Numbered from the stretch's first letter, positions 37,301 to 52,700 are shown. The stretch is DNA of 64,000 nt from Psococerastis gibbosa (GCA_963971405.1 OZ020490.1:16331464-16395463), one strand, 5' to 3'. The notes: generated by a model not told the origin, from the sequence alone. Made by a program: numbers and translations.

Positions 37301-40300
37301 TTCAGGAGAAAAAGTTTTTCCTCATGAGTAAAAGGTCGGGGTGTATTAATAATTTGTGGTGAGGTGAGGTAAATTCTAGATTGGTCACACCAACACATTA
37401 CCACACAGCAATATTGACAGGGCACGCAATGCATTTGAGCGTGAATTTTCTAATCATCGATAGAGAGGTTTCGCAGAAAAAATTATTTTTTAGTCATTTT
37501 CATTAAAATTTAGTTATTTTTATTTTTTTACCCCCAGAAGAAAACTATCAAGAGGCAAGCGACCCCCCGCATTTTGTCAACATTAATGGTGACTACAATA
37601 TATGTGAATTTAAAAGAAATCGTTTGAGCCATTTTTGAGAAATAATTTTTTTAGACGTTTTTTTTGGAGTTTTTGATAATAAACACCCCCCCCCCCAATT
37701 GAGTTAGCCCAAAATAAAGGCATGATTTTTGTGAACCTACGAGCAAAATTTCATCAAAATCGACCGAGTGGTTTGCCCGGAAATCGATGAATAGACAGTC
37801 AGAGCGACAGGCAGACATTTCGTAAAAACCACTTTTTTGGTTCCTGGGACCTCAAAACGTATAAATCCGTTGAAATCTCGGAATCGAAAATTTCGACCAT
37901 CACAAAGCTTTCCTTATACTACGTATAAATTGGAAAGCAATAATCATGCTTACTACTTGTAAATAAAACGATACTAACAACCAGGGAAGTTGGGTGCTTG
38001 CAGACGGCCGCATATGTTATATGGAACCGTCTTAATACTTATTAATTAAGAAACCTTGACCGGATTTGGTGTTAAATACCATCATCACAATCATTAAAAT
38101 ATACTAATCAATTACTAAGGTCGCATCAAAATGCAAATGCCGGTCGATTTGGGCTTGGCACAATAGGTTGCCAATACATAATAATACATACGGCATATGA
38201 CTGGGCCACGTCGTAAGAGACCGCAGGCCGATCAAAGCGTACAAAGCAAGCATGACGGGAAGAAGACTGCAGGGACGTCCACGAAGCCATTCTAAGGACA
38301 AAAATTTGTTTAAACAAAAAACTAGTTGAGGGTCCGTAGATTGACTGGAGGAGTGTTATTGAGCAGGCCACAGTCTGTCACGGGCTGTAGGGCGAGAAGA
38401 AGAAGACATAATACGACATACGGCATGTGACTGGGGCACGTCGCAAGAGTGTCAGAGGACCGCAGGCCGATCAAAACGTACAAAGCAAGCATGACAGGAA
38501 GAAGACTGCAGGGACATCCATGAAACTATTCAAAGGACGAAATTTTTTTTAAACAAAAAAACTAGTTGAGAGTCCCTAGATTGACTGGAGGAGTGTTGTT
38601 GAGCAGACCAAAGTCCATCGCGGGCTGTAGGGGCGAGAAGAAGAAGACATAACACGACAAACTGCATATGACTGGGGACGTCATAAGTGTGTCCGAGGAC
38701 CGCAGGCCGATCAAAACGTACAAAGCAGGCATGACAGGAAGAAGACGACAGTCCCTGCGTCAATGAATTCATTCAAATGGCGATATTTTTTTTTAAACAA
38801 AAAAACTAGTTGAGAGTCCGTAGATTGAATGGAGGAGTGTTGCCGAGCAGGCCAAATTCCATCACGGGCTGTAGGGCGAGAAGAAGACATAATACGACCA
38901 AAAATCTAAATACTCCAGCCTGAGAACTAGGCAGGACTTCCAGGTACCCGATTTCACCCTGATAGTCGATTTTTAAATGGTCCGGTAGAAACATTGCCAG
39001 GGTTTGGAGGGTTTTCCCGCAAAAGAATGAGATTTTACTATATTTTATTTATTCAATTAAAATTCAATGGTCAATGAATCAATTATAATATCCCAGTACA
39101 TTAATACAGTTACAAATTTAAACATTCCCCTGTGGGCTAGGCCCGTTTTAGGGTGGATATACTATTGTATATTTTATCAAATAATAATAATTCGGTCGCA
39201 ATGACATTTAAGAGGTTAAGACGACGCACCGGTTAGCAGAGATCGTGGGTTCGAATCCCGCCAAGTCCAGTTTTTCTATATCCTCTAATTTCGGTTAATT
39301 TCGGTAGGCCTGTCTAATTATAAACTTTCTGTTTCCAAATAGTAAAAATAATGGGTTTTCTCATTATGCCATATTACGGGACAGGTTTCAAAATAGTTTG
39401 TTGACAAGGAATAACCATGTACTTTGGACGAAAATAATTAATTTCTCGTTGCACAACCAAAGATATGAAAGTGGTCAGATGAAACATTCATAAATAATTC
39501 AATATTTCTCAAAAATCAGTCTATTTCCACGACTGATTTACAACTATTCTATAAATTTCTATAAAAAAAATGTCAAGCGGAAGCAACATTTCGGTTATTG
39601 ACAATGGAATTGCTGACCTTCATGATTCAAAAAAATACTCCAAGAGGGGCCTTCAATAGCAACAAGCTCCCGAACAATAAATTATCTGCTTAAGTGCAGT
39701 AGAATACTTGGCAAACTCCACCAAGTTTATAAAAATACTCGAGGATGAACAGTGTCAGTATTGCAGCATAATAATATATAGACTGTATATCAAGAAATTT
39801 CAACAAGTACGGTACCGAATTTAGGAGATTTGGAAAACTTTGGACTGGGCGGTATTCGAACCCACGATCTACGCCTAATCGGGACGCCCCGGTTCCATAT
39901 CCAGTAATTCCGGTTATAGCGAGAAGGTTACCTCTTCAACCAAAGTTAATTTAATGTCAGTGTAATATATCATATACGTCATCATTCATTCTTATCGCTG
40001 ATTGGTCAGTTACTGGCGGGCGTTCAGCCTGCATTAACCTTTTTGCTTTCCAATTTATACGTAGTATAAGGAAAGCTTTGCGATGGTCGAAATTTTCGAT
40101 TCCGAGATTTCAACGGATTTACACGTTTTAAGGACCCAGGAACCCAAAAAAGTGTTTTTTACGAAATATCTGTCGTTCTGTCTGTCTGTCTGTGCGTCGA
40201 TTTCCGGGCAAACTACTCTGTCGATTTTGATGAAATTCGGTATTTAGGTTCACAAAAATCATACCTCGGGACCATTTTTTTTTATTTTGGGCTAGCTACA

Positions 40301-43300
40301 TTTGGGGGGGTTTTATTCTCAAAAAACTCCAAAAAACGTCTAAAAAAATTATTTCTCAAAAACGGCTCCAACGATTTCTTTTAAATTCACATATACTGTA
40401 GACGTTATTAATGTTAACGAAATGCGGGGGGTCGCTTGCCCCTTGATAGGTTCCTTCTGGGGGTAAAAAAATAAAAATAACTCAATTTTCATGAAAAATT
40501 ACTAAAAAATAATTTTTCTGCGAAACCTTTCTATCGATGATTTCTACCTTCAGGTTTGTTTTAGGTGTTAAATTGAGTAACGAAACCGGACAGGTTGCTT
40601 TCCCAGAAAAGTATTTGGTTTTGTAAAAAAAAATGCTTTTTTGAAAAAATGATGGAAAATTCACGCTGAAATGCATTGCGTGCCCTGCCAGTATTGCTGT
40701 ATGGTAATGTGTTGGTCTGACCTATCTAGAATTTACCTTACCTCCAGTGACGCTTCTTATTACCCCCTCCCCTCCTTTTTATATATTCTGTGTGTCATTG
40801 AACAAAAAATACGCTTCTCAAATCAAATCAAGCTGGCATGCTGCGTACATTCAACGCTGGTTACATTCATCAATAAGCAATCGCATCGGGTCGAGGAAGT
40901 CCGGCATTTCTGCTGCCCACCCAAGAATTCAGCCATGGCTTTACAACAGCTGCCACAAGAGTAATGAACATTCCCGGTTACCACAATATAAACAATGAGC
41001 AATACATGGCTTGTTTTTTATAGACTACAATTGAGATGAGTGTTTTGTGTTAGCCTTTGGCACGGATTTATAAACAAGCAGCTAGTAGAGGGCAAACTTC
41101 TGATGATAAGTCATATAAATCAGGCATGAAGGACGAGTCGTCAGGCTTAATCAGCCATGGACTGGTGACATTGGCCTCCATTCCTGTCAATTGATGCATT
41201 AAGTAACTTGTAAATATAGTACTGCGGCGCCCACTTTTGACAAATCAAAATTATTCGATCTTTTGGGATAGGATAAATCTTGGCAACAGACAAGCTTTCT
41301 TATTCTGTAGCCCACTGAGCTTACAGAATACTAGTTTCAGATAGAGCTTTAGTGTTCAATTTTTACGAAATAATAATAAAAAAAATATTCTTCTACTTTC
41401 TTTATTTAAAAATATAAACATTAAAATCGGATTTATTATATCTAGTGAAAATTCCCCGCACTTTTTTGTATTGTGTAAATTCATAAAAGAAAAGCCAATC
41501 TTATCTAGTGATAACTAGTCAAATCTTTAGGGGGGCGGAGTGTCTCCCCTACACCTCTATGGCTACGCCCAAGCACGTAACTCATCTCTAATGGAAACTG
41601 TCATATTTATAATTATTACAAATGCTATTTTCCTCTCGTCATAAATTACTCACCGTCGAATTAGACTTGGTCAATTCATGGGTATAACACTTGTCGTTGG
41701 TCACGATTACCGGAATTGACATCATTTTGAGGCCAAAAAGTTATTATCACAACACTATGGCACTATTAATTAAAAAGAACAGTCAGAGTCAGTCTCTCAC
41801 AAAGTCATAAACTATATAACCATAACAAACATAGGTATGTATATTAAGTCGGAATTTGAAAAGGGTACAATAAAGACCACGAGCACATTTTTTTCGTTTT
41901 ACTAAAGGTTCCCTTAAAGACAGATTTAGACTTGTTCACCAATGCTGCAGTTTCCCGTTAGAAAACAAAGTCCATACTGTGTCTTTATATAATATAAAAA
42001 AAGTGTGCGATAAAGGATTCTTTTGCACGCCAAGACTACATAAAGGAGTCTCCCCAAAAAATTTTAAATGATAAAAATGTTCGCATAGGAACTTATTTGG
42101 TCCATGCCAATTAAGAATCCAATTATGTACATTTTTAGGTGACAAAAACATAATATAAACATGTTCTTTGTTCCCTTTCTAAGAGTCCGTTAGAATTCTC
42201 CTAAAAAGACACTTCACACTTTGCATACAAATAAACAGCAAGGTTATCTCGTGTTGTAGTCGCTCAAAAATTAGTTTTGTATAAATAGGCTCTTAAGTAG
42301 TATATACTCGCCCAAAGCACTTGGTACAAAAAGATACTTAGAAAAAAAAGTACAAGGACATGCCTATACCCACATATACCACTAACAACTAACCTCAATC
42401 CATACTGAATGTGGTACGTTAAGACGAACAATATGCCTTTAATTAGGGCAATGGATTAAAATCATTTGCAACATTTCCCTTAAGGACGATTCACACTAAT
42501 TCTTTTCATACAAGAGCCACCTCTCTCTTACAAAAATCTCTTTTTAACACAATTATTTTCTGGGCACCACCTCAAGGCAGAACTTTACAAATTCTTTGTA
42601 AACAAAGCGAAGCCATTAAGTCAGGACATATAGAGTAGTGGTACGGGCTCTGACTTTCACCCGAAAGGTTGTTGGTTCGAGTCCTACACTTCCTACATTT
42701 TCTCGTCATGCTTCGGAGGGCATGTAAAGCAGGCGGTCCCGGGCTTTCTTAGTTGAGTGTAAGAGAGGGCTCTATAGCCCTAACTCCGCTAGGTTGGCTT
42801 AGTAATAGAACAAAAAAAGTCCTTATTTATTTATTAATTAACAAAATTAATTAATTTCAAGAAAAACCTGGTATTTACTCCATTAATAATATATCAGGAA
42901 AAATGTAATTTACTGAGAAAGCTTTTTGTATTTATTAAAAATTAATTAAGTATAAAGCCAGTTTTATTATTACTTGCAGCTGGATGAGAATTTATTTAGA
43001 TTATTAAGAAATGATGCGGTAGCACTTTGCTTACAAAAGTTAGGAAAACTGCCTAACAAATAAGAAAATAATAAATTAACAAATGAATAAAAACTAAGAC
43101 TAATGCTGGCTGCTGGGTCAATAGCCTAATGCATATTAAAATTAATTTAAAAATAAAAAAATCAACTTTTTATGCCAATACGCTCACTTTTTGCAATCAT
43201 GATTTTTGTTTGTCTCCTAGCGACTACTATGACCTCTATCACAGAATACAAAAGATTTGAACTTGACGGCTTATAGCCTTGACGTAGGCGAGACACAGCA

Positions 43301-46300
43301 TGGGTATAAGTCTAAACCACAAATCGCAAACTCACTTAGCTAACAACTGTCATATGCCTAGAAACACAACCAAACTGAAACCTAACACTTTCAAAACAAA
43401 AACAAAAAAGAAACAAAAATTTCACAGTATCATGAACTTCCGAGCTGGGACGACAACCTCGCGTCGTCAAGTACGAAGGAACGAAAACGAGCCAGAACGT
43501 CAGATCAGCCGAAAAACGCGTGATCGAGACACGATTGTATTTTTAAAACTAAACCGAGAGGTCGCCATCTCGCTAACACCGAGTTTCCGTGCCAAAATTT
43601 AACAACTGCTAATGAGGGTGCCCAAAATTTATCTTATATACTATATTGTTTTAAAATTGATTTTCCACAAGTACTGTATATGCGACTGGGGGTAGAAAAA
43701 TAAGTCAGTAAACTTCCAAAATACCAGGACCCCAAAAGCTATAAGATATTAATATTCATGATTGCAGTTCAATTTCAAACAGAAATATTGGCAAAAGAAC
43801 AGTCCGAACTCCGAAATTGTCAACATAATATATTAAAACAGTCGATTTTTTTTTTAAAATTATTGTTATGCTCTGAAAAGAAACATTCGTATTTTTAATT
43901 ATTGGGGCATGTAATGCATTACATTGTAGTATTATATGGTATATATGTAACACTGACATTAAATTAACTTTGGTTCAAGAGGTAACCAGTTTTTTCCATA
44001 TCCTCTAATTTCGGTCATGTAATGCATGCGGTCCTGGGCCTACGTAGTTGAGTGCAAAGGAGAAAATTAGGGCCCGAACTCCCCTAAGTAATAGAACAAA
44101 AATTTAATATAAATTTGATGTATTTTGTCACCAATGCCCTATTTAGAGTCTTGTGGTTAGTTGCAAAACATCGCCGACAGTATTATTTCTCTACTATCGA
44201 CAATATTAAGATTGGGCTGTTTGAGAAAATAGGCATCATCAATAAATAAATACAATATGTTACTCTGTTAAATTATACAATCAAGCAATCTACAAGAAAT
44301 TATAAAGAAAAGTCGTCAAAATCAGGCAGTTCAGCCAGTCACAGTGGTAGTGCCTCAGTAACAGTATAGAAACCTTCCCCTAAGAGATGGTCTCCAAGCA
44401 ATTTAAGGAAGTTAGCAGCATTTCTCACCATCTCAGTTCACTTGAGTTTTCTAAGGCAGACGAATCCTTGTAGTATGGGATCCAGTCGCTGACACTAGAC
44501 TGTGCGTGGTGCTGGCCTCGCAAGGTCTCCCTTTTGCCTGGTGTTGTAGGTCTGCGTGTCCCCAATTTGTTTGAATTTCGCCCACACCTCAGGCCTTAAG
44601 ATATGCAAAATGCATCTACAGTGTGTCTGAAAAGTATCCGTACACCCACTGTTTTTCAAAAGAAAAATCTAAAACTACCATTAGAATAAGAGCTACGTTT
44701 CTGAAAAAAAATATCATAGATTCTTTAAATATTCAGGTTTAATTCCCAAAGAAAAAACAGAGAAAATCCATCAAACAGAAGCCACAAAAAAATTAAACAT
44801 GTGGAGGAGTATAAATTTGAGCACGCAAAAGTATCCGTACACTCAACAATTAACGGACCATAATTTAAATTAAAGCATGATTAATACTTTGTTGGGAAGC
44901 CTTTTGCATTTATGACACCTTCTAAGCGGCGAGGCATCGAATCCACCAACTTTGCACATAAGGAAACGGGTATATTCGCCCATTTTTGCTGGAGAATCCG
45001 TTTCAGCTGTTCGCGGCAGGATATTTCATGTTTTCTCAGCTGACTCTCCAGGTAGGCCCATTAATTGTATACCTACAGCGGCATATTGCGTATCATGTAT
45101 TACTTACTGTAAACCACCTATTGTATATTATTCCGTGCCGAATGTAAGGCTGTGTGTGCACCCGAACTACACACATGGGGCACCCACACGTTTCTTAGAG
45201 CCCCAGGAATACGCCAAACCTACTCATAAATAAATAAATATTGACTTTTCTGTTCCATTACTAAGCCAAACTAGCGGAGTTAGGCCTATAAAGCCCTCTC
45301 TTTACACTCAACTAGGAACTGGGAAGACCCGTGTCCGCCTGCTTTTCTTACCCGAAGCATGGCCAGAAAATACCCTGTTTAAATGCTTCAGATATAATTA
45401 AATAATTTAAAACGTATCCTTAGCTGTAAAATTATGCGAATGTTCGCACGGCGCCACTAGTCATTACTTGTATATATATGCATGTTTATGAATTATCTTT
45501 CAATCGAAGAAAGACGAATGTGGCAAAAATCCAAAAGGTCAACGAATTGGAGCCCAAAAATAATAACTACACATGACAGATAAATCTGTTTTATCTTCAA
45601 ACATACTTTTAACATCCGAATAGCCATACTGTCGTGAAGCTCGCAAGGAAAATAGTAAAATGGAATTGTTGTTGCGTAAAGCGAAGAGCACAAGGATCAG
45701 CAACATCAGGCTCGTGAGTCGTATGTGGCTCTTCCTTGGCTCATTGGGTGCGGCTTTTCCATATATATATTAATTCCATATCTATATTGATTAAATAGGT
45801 AATGAATATACAGATAACTACCTAAGTTTTATAGTGCATTCGTAATTTAAAAATACCTAATAACCTATTAATTTCTATAATTTCATGGTTTCTATCATAT
45901 CTACAGTATAGCCTATACCTGGTTATTCCGAAATTTGGCTCAGCTGCAAAACAGGTTGCCGACCCCTGGTATAACATGATGAACGCCAATAAAAAGAACC
46001 GGTCCGAGTTTACTCGAACATGCTTTCCAATTTTTAAATTAGTAGATAGGCATAATGTGTAATTTCATAGTAAATAATTTCCCTATGGTTAAATTCCGGA
46101 TCCCTTGGGGGGGGGGGGGGGGGGTCCACCTCAATACATTAAAAACCCCTTAAAACTCAATTGCATATTCTGGAACGAACAGACCAATACATTGTAACAG
46201 TAGTAACAATGACAGGGCACGCAATGTATTGGAGCGTGAATTTTCCATAATTTATTTTAATATTTTTTTTTTTTTTTGGCATAGAACCAAATATTTTCTT

Positions 46301-46699
46301 TGGGAAATCAAACTTTTAGGTTTTGTTACTCTATTGAACACCTAAAACCTACCTGAAGGTAGAAATAATTGAGAGAAAGGTTCCGCAGAAAAATTGATTT
46401 TTTAGTCATTTTTCATGAAAATTGAGTTAGTTTAGTTAGTTTAGTTTATCCAACGCCCACTCTTGACTTTTGAGTCATGCGGTGCCGCGCCAGCCAGTAG
46501 AGCGATGAGAATTGAGTTAATTTTATTTTTTTACCCCCAGAAGCAAACTATCAAGGGCCAAGCGTATTTGGTTAACAATAATAACGGCTACAATATATGT
46601 GAATTTAAACGAAATCGTTGGAGCCGTTTTCGAAAAATAATTTTTTTAGACGTTTTATTGGAGTTTTTTGAGAATAAAACCCCCCCAAACTGAGTTACC

Positions 46700-46731
<32 letters not shown>

Positions 46732-49700
46732 TCTCCAGGTATGATTTTTTTTTCTGAACCTACATGCCAAATTTCATCATAATCGACCGAGTAGATTGCC
46801 CGCAAATCTACTCACAGACAGACAGACATTTCGTAAAAACCACTGTTTGGATTCCTGGGACCTCAAAACGTGTAAATCCGTTGAAATCTCGGAATCGAAC
46901 ATTTCGACCATCACAAAGCTTTCCTTATACTACGTATAAATTGGAAAGCAATCAGTACTGTACTGTAGGTACAATCTGTAGAGGCTAAGTTGCAGAAGGG
47001 GTAATCATCAAACAGGAGCGTAATTTCAAGTATTTTCTTGGTGAGATGGGGGGGGGGGATAGCCTATATTAATGCTTGTATTTAATAAGTTTTCTAAAAT
47101 CCATGACACCATTCAGATAAGAAGAACTTTCCACTTCTTTAAATTTTAATTCTATCATTATTTTTTTCATTAATTAAATTATTCTGACCCAAGGTCTTAA
47201 GACAGATTTCCAAATATTTTGTGAACAAAGCAGGCGGGGGCATTTTTTGACTATATTAAGTTTATTATTTATTCGTTTCACAGTTGCTAAGAGAAAAAAA
47301 TGGTCTCATGCAAAAATTCGTAAATAAATTCGAACTTACTAAAAAATTAGACTATTTACCCGTCTGATTTACAGCTACTCCATAAAATCGATTAAGCAAT
47401 ATATCACGTTTTTCTATAACAATAATAATTTAATATTTATTGCTTTCCAATTTATACGTAGTATAAGGAAAGCTTTGTGATGGTCGAAATTTTCGATTCC
47501 GAGATTTCAACGGATTTACACGTTTTCAGGTCCCAGGAACCCAAAAAAGTGGTTTTTACGAAATGTCTGTCTGTCTGTGCATCGATTTCCGGGCAAACTA
47601 CTCGGTCGATTTTGATGAAATTCGGCATGTAGGTTCACAAAAATCATACCTCGAGACCATTTTTTTTATTTGGGGCTAACTCAATTTGGGGGGGTTTCAT
47701 TCTCAAAAAACTCCAAAAAAACGTCTAAAAAAATTATTTCTCAAAAACGGCTCCAACAATTTCTTTTAATTCACATATATTCTAGTCGTTCTTAATGTTG
47801 ATAAAATGCGGGGGGTCGCCTACCCCTTGATGGTTTGTTTCTGGGGGTAAAAAAATAAAAATAACTTAATTTTAATGAAAAATGACTAAAAAATAATATT
47901 TCTGCGAAACTTTTCTATCGATGATTTCTACCTTCAGGCATGTTTTAGGTGTTGAGTAACGAAACCGGACAGTTGGCTTTCCCAAAAACCTATTTGCTGT
48001 TGCGCAAAAATGTTTTTTTTTTTTCTAAAAATGATAGAAACTTCACGTTGAAATGCATTGCCTGCCCTGCCATTATTACTGTGTTGTAATGTGTTTTAAA
48101 TATATTGAGGTTACCTCACCTCCAGTGACGTCAGGTGGACACCCCCCCCCCCCCCCCGAGATATCCGAAATTTAACCGTAAGAAAATTATTTACCATGAA
48201 CTTATTCATTTTCTCTCCCTACTAATTGATAAATTGGAAAGCATGTTCGAGTAAACTCGGACCGGTTCTTTTAATACAATTTTAATAACTATTTTGGTCA
48301 GAAATATCCACGCTTGGTTTGTTTACAAAATATTTGGAAATCTCCGCCTTAACTCCCTTGGACTGAGATTAATGAGAACATATTCAAAAGCTTGGTAGGT
48401 AAATAATTGACCTCCAAAAGGACTTACTCCTTAACTTAAAATTTAAGCATCAGGAAAATAACATACACCTTTTCAACGTATTCCAATCAGCAAATAGCCA
48501 GAAGCCGTTGTGTAACTAACGAGGAAATCGGTAAACAAAATTGCTGTTTCGTAAAGGAATCGTGTACCGGATGGATTAAAATAATGGACACTGAACGCCA
48601 ACGAAAATAAAATCTTCTTCTTCGTCTGGCTCTACAGCCCTTGATGAGCTTTGGCCTGCTCGACAACACTCCTCCAGTCATCTCGGTTTTGTATAACGCT
48701 CCACAACTACGGACTCCCAGCTCACGAAGGTCAGTTTACAACTCATCCGTCCAGAAAATAAAATGTATCTGATAAAAATTTCTTCAAACACAACTTAAAG
48801 TTCCAGTGCTGACACCCTTTTCCCACGTAACTATCCAGAACTTAAACGTTGGCGTCACTAGTGATTGGTTTAAAAAAGTGCTAGAAATGCTGGACACTCA
48901 ACGCCAACGAAAATAAAATTCTGCAGATAAAAATTATAAGCCACGGCGAGGCAAATCTTCAATCGCAACTTTAAGTTCCAGTACTTACACCTTTTCCACG
49001 TAACTAGCCACAACTTAAACCGTTGCGTAACTGACGAGGAAATAGGTTAAGAAAATTGCTGTTGCGTAAAAGCATGGTAGAGACTAAAGAGGAGGGATTG
49101 GATAAACCCCAACGAAAATAAAATACTTCAGATAAAAATTGTAAGGGCAAAGCTGCAGCGCAACGAGGCAAATCTTCAAACACAACTTAAGCGCCCGAAA
49201 ATTACCTTACTTACACCTTTTTTCCACGTAAAACACTCAACAACTAGCCACAACTTAAGCTGTCGCGTAACTGAGGAGGAAACTGGTAAACAGAATTGTT
49301 GTTGCGTAAAAGCATGGCATAGAGGATGGATTGATGAACGCCAACGAAAATAACTAAGCTCTTGGTAAAAATTGTATGGGCAAAGTCGCGGTGGAGGCGA
49401 CAATCTTTTAAAGACAAGCTGTCTAAATTCAAGGAAAGCAAAACAGCAGTGACGTCATCCCGGTGAAAGCGCAGAGGCGTTCGGTCAAATTCAAAACAGA
49501 ATGCTAATGGTATTGCCAAGCCCCCTATTCATGAAAACGATCAGTCCAAATGACTAAAAATTAGGATTAACTCCATAGTAATTGATGGACCCGGTGGAAG
49601 AGGCGTTAAGTCGCCACATACTTTATCGTGGAAGAAGGAGTTATTATACTGTAAATCTGAAGGGTCCCGCAGATGAAGAAGGCAGAAAGTACATAAAAAA

Positions 49701-52700
49701 AAGTACATAAAAAGTTAACCGGACGTAATTCGAACGGAGCAGTAGTAGCTCTGGTTAGTCTCTTGATTCTTATTGCAGACCAGGGACGGATGCAGCCAAT
49801 TTTTTTCGGAGGGGGATTTTGGGTCAAAATAGAACACAAATATATATAGTATCGATTAAGCTAGAGCGTAAGAAATTAACTTACAACAAATTTACTAAAT
49901 TTCGGGGGGGGGGGGCAGCTACCCCCCTGTATCCGTCCATGCTGCAGACACAGTAGTTCATGGGGGGAGGGAGGTTGTTTTTTACGTTTCGTGAGCTTCT
50001 GGATGGAACGAACCGCCCCTGATTAAATAAGTTGTCCCCTTAATTAACATGGAAATTGTTACAAACACAATGCAAGCACGTAATAAACTCCAGCAAAACA
50101 ACCCTGACGTCACTCACTGAGATTAATCTTCCAGGGGAGCCAAGCGCAATTTCATTAAATTCATTATTATTTTGTCTCAAACATCTAATGATGAAGTTAC
50201 CAGCAAAAGATAAGAGTATAATTCATGGATTATTCAAGCACGGCAGCGAGGGTTGAGGCTAATGGGGCCGCAAAAGCTTGGTTAAAAAATAAATAGTGTG
50301 TTCAAAGCTAATGCATAAAAATAAATAGTGTTTAAAACTAATACATAAAAATACTCTTATTTTTTTTTTTTTTTTTAAATGACAAGTATAAATTTTGAAT
50401 TAGTTGTTCAAGAACTCCAAAATAATTTCTTGCCTAGTTTTTTCCAGTGCACAGCTAGAAAGGCTCAGCCATTGAAAATAACTTCTAAGTTTTTTATTCA
50501 TTGTAGGTAACAAATGTAAAAATGCATTGGTGCAATATTTTGTAGTTAGCTTAAGAGTGTACGTCCCGTAGGAAATAGGTACCCCTAAATCCGTTGTATT
50601 TCCAGACTTCTTATTTTTTATTTAATTAACAAAGCAAGATATTAAATATTTGGCTCATTTCTGTTGTAGAAGACTACTTCATGCATCACATAATAGGGTA
50701 TTTTTACTAGTAATTTTTGGCACCGTAGCGTTTTCATAAAAATGATTGAGGGCTAAAATTTCACGTAAAATATACTGTATACCAAGAAAAAAATACAAAA
50801 CCTAAAATTAATAATACCCTATTAGATTATGCATAAAGTAGTATTCTACAACTTAAATGAACCAGCAATATTTTAATAACTTGCTTCGTTAATTAAAAAT
50901 AAGAAGTACAACATTTTGGGCTGCCAATTTCCTACGGGACGTACGCTCTTAAGTCAAAACCAGTATAGGCCCCTCATAAGCATGGCCGTGCCCAGGGGGT
51001 GGTCGATCGAAATAAATTTTTGTATGTAAACCTGTATGGTTTGAAGAATTTATCCATTAATTCATTAATAAATTACTTAAAAAACATTTTTGGACCCCCA
51101 CGAAATCAAAACCTGGGCACGGCCTTGCTCATAAGCATTACGCCTACAGGCCCTCACAACTGTAGATCCGGTATTGTAACTACACTACACATAGTCTGTA
51201 CTTATAATATCGTGTAATCGATAGGCGTAACAGCTGACAAATACAACAATAATATGGGGTTTCACGATGATCACTCCGCCACTTCATGGGCGTGAATCAT
51301 TATGACGAAAGCTGCGGGCAACACAAATTGTCTAGTCCTCGAAAATTGGCAGCCAACAGCCCCGCTGCCATCATCTGTCCACGTGCACGGGGGTCCTTCC
51401 AAAACCATTGTTCGCAAAGGTCAAAGGGCAGGCAATAAGTCACCAATAATATTATTTCAGACAGCTACACTTAAATCAGTTACTTTAATTCAGCCACTTC
51501 TTCGTTTGTATCGTCGTACACCAAATAATCAATAGCCCATCGCATCTTCTGTTACTTCTCTTTAAGGATGACCTTACCTAAACAGGAAGGAGCCCAGTCA
51601 TTGACGGTTCTCAAAACCTTTCACCCTTCTTCCATGCCTACCTCCATTAGCACCAACGTGCTAAGTCAATACGCTGTACTTGAAGTCAACTCCAATGCAA
51701 ATGTATTGGAATACGCCAAAATGGCTAAGAGTCCCACCAGGTTTTATGTGAACGTGTGTGCTTTAGAAATTTAAGACAGGTTCGTTGGCCTTGTGTGTTT
51801 ATACTGGAAGATTTTGCGAAGGCCTACACAATTAAGCATCGCTCCCTCAATCCTCAAGTAAATCATTGTCAATTATACCCAAACAAATTATTTACACGAA
51901 AGTAGGGCTCTATATTAGATAGGTATTGTCATCCGCCATTTTTTATCCATTTTAAGTCTGGTGTATAAGCCAAGCATTGGGTGTTTACCTATTTATTATT
52001 AGAAATTTATCGCTGTTTATTTATTGTTATTTAAAAAACGTTCTGCCAATTAGGGAAGTGTTTAATAAAAAAAATACTAAAACGTGTTTTCGTTTTTTTC
52101 AATCTTTTACTTTTCGTACAATACTTACCATGTAGGAAATATAGGATATAGGGTATATAGTGCCTTACACGAAAGTGTAGCCGATAAAATAAATTTACCG
52201 TACCTACATACTGTAATTTTTCAACACAAAATGAATAATTTATATCAAGTACAGTTTTATGCCTTGAAAAGGTGATTACCTAATATTTATACTACCGAGA
52301 TGGAATAAGACGTAAGCTATGTATTAGTGGAACTGTTTTCAACTGTTATTGCTTACTGTTTGTGCTTAAGAAGATATGCTAAGTAGAAAATTGGCACCCA
52401 AAAATTAAATACTACTCATTTTTTATTTCATTAACTCAGCAAGTTATTACAAATTTGGCTCAATTAAGTTGTAGACGACTACTTCGTGCATCATATAATC
52501 TGGTATTATTACTTTTCGGTTTTGTAGTTTTTCCGAAAATTCTAGAAATTTTAGTCCCCACTGGTTTGTATGAAAGAACTAAGGTACCGTACAAAAAATT
52601 TAATATTTCCTATTATATTATGCATTAAATAGTCTTCTACAACTTACATGAGCCAAATGTTTAATAACTTGCTTTGTAAATCAATTAAAAAATAAATAAA

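Noticed and set aside
38104-38994. Repeated minus-strand ORFs
   Set aside because: Frames recur because the DNA is a 240 bp tandem array of a LINE tail.
42622-42700. tRNA-Glu gene
   Set aside because: The acceptor and D stems do not pair and it continues into a SINE body present in eight copies.
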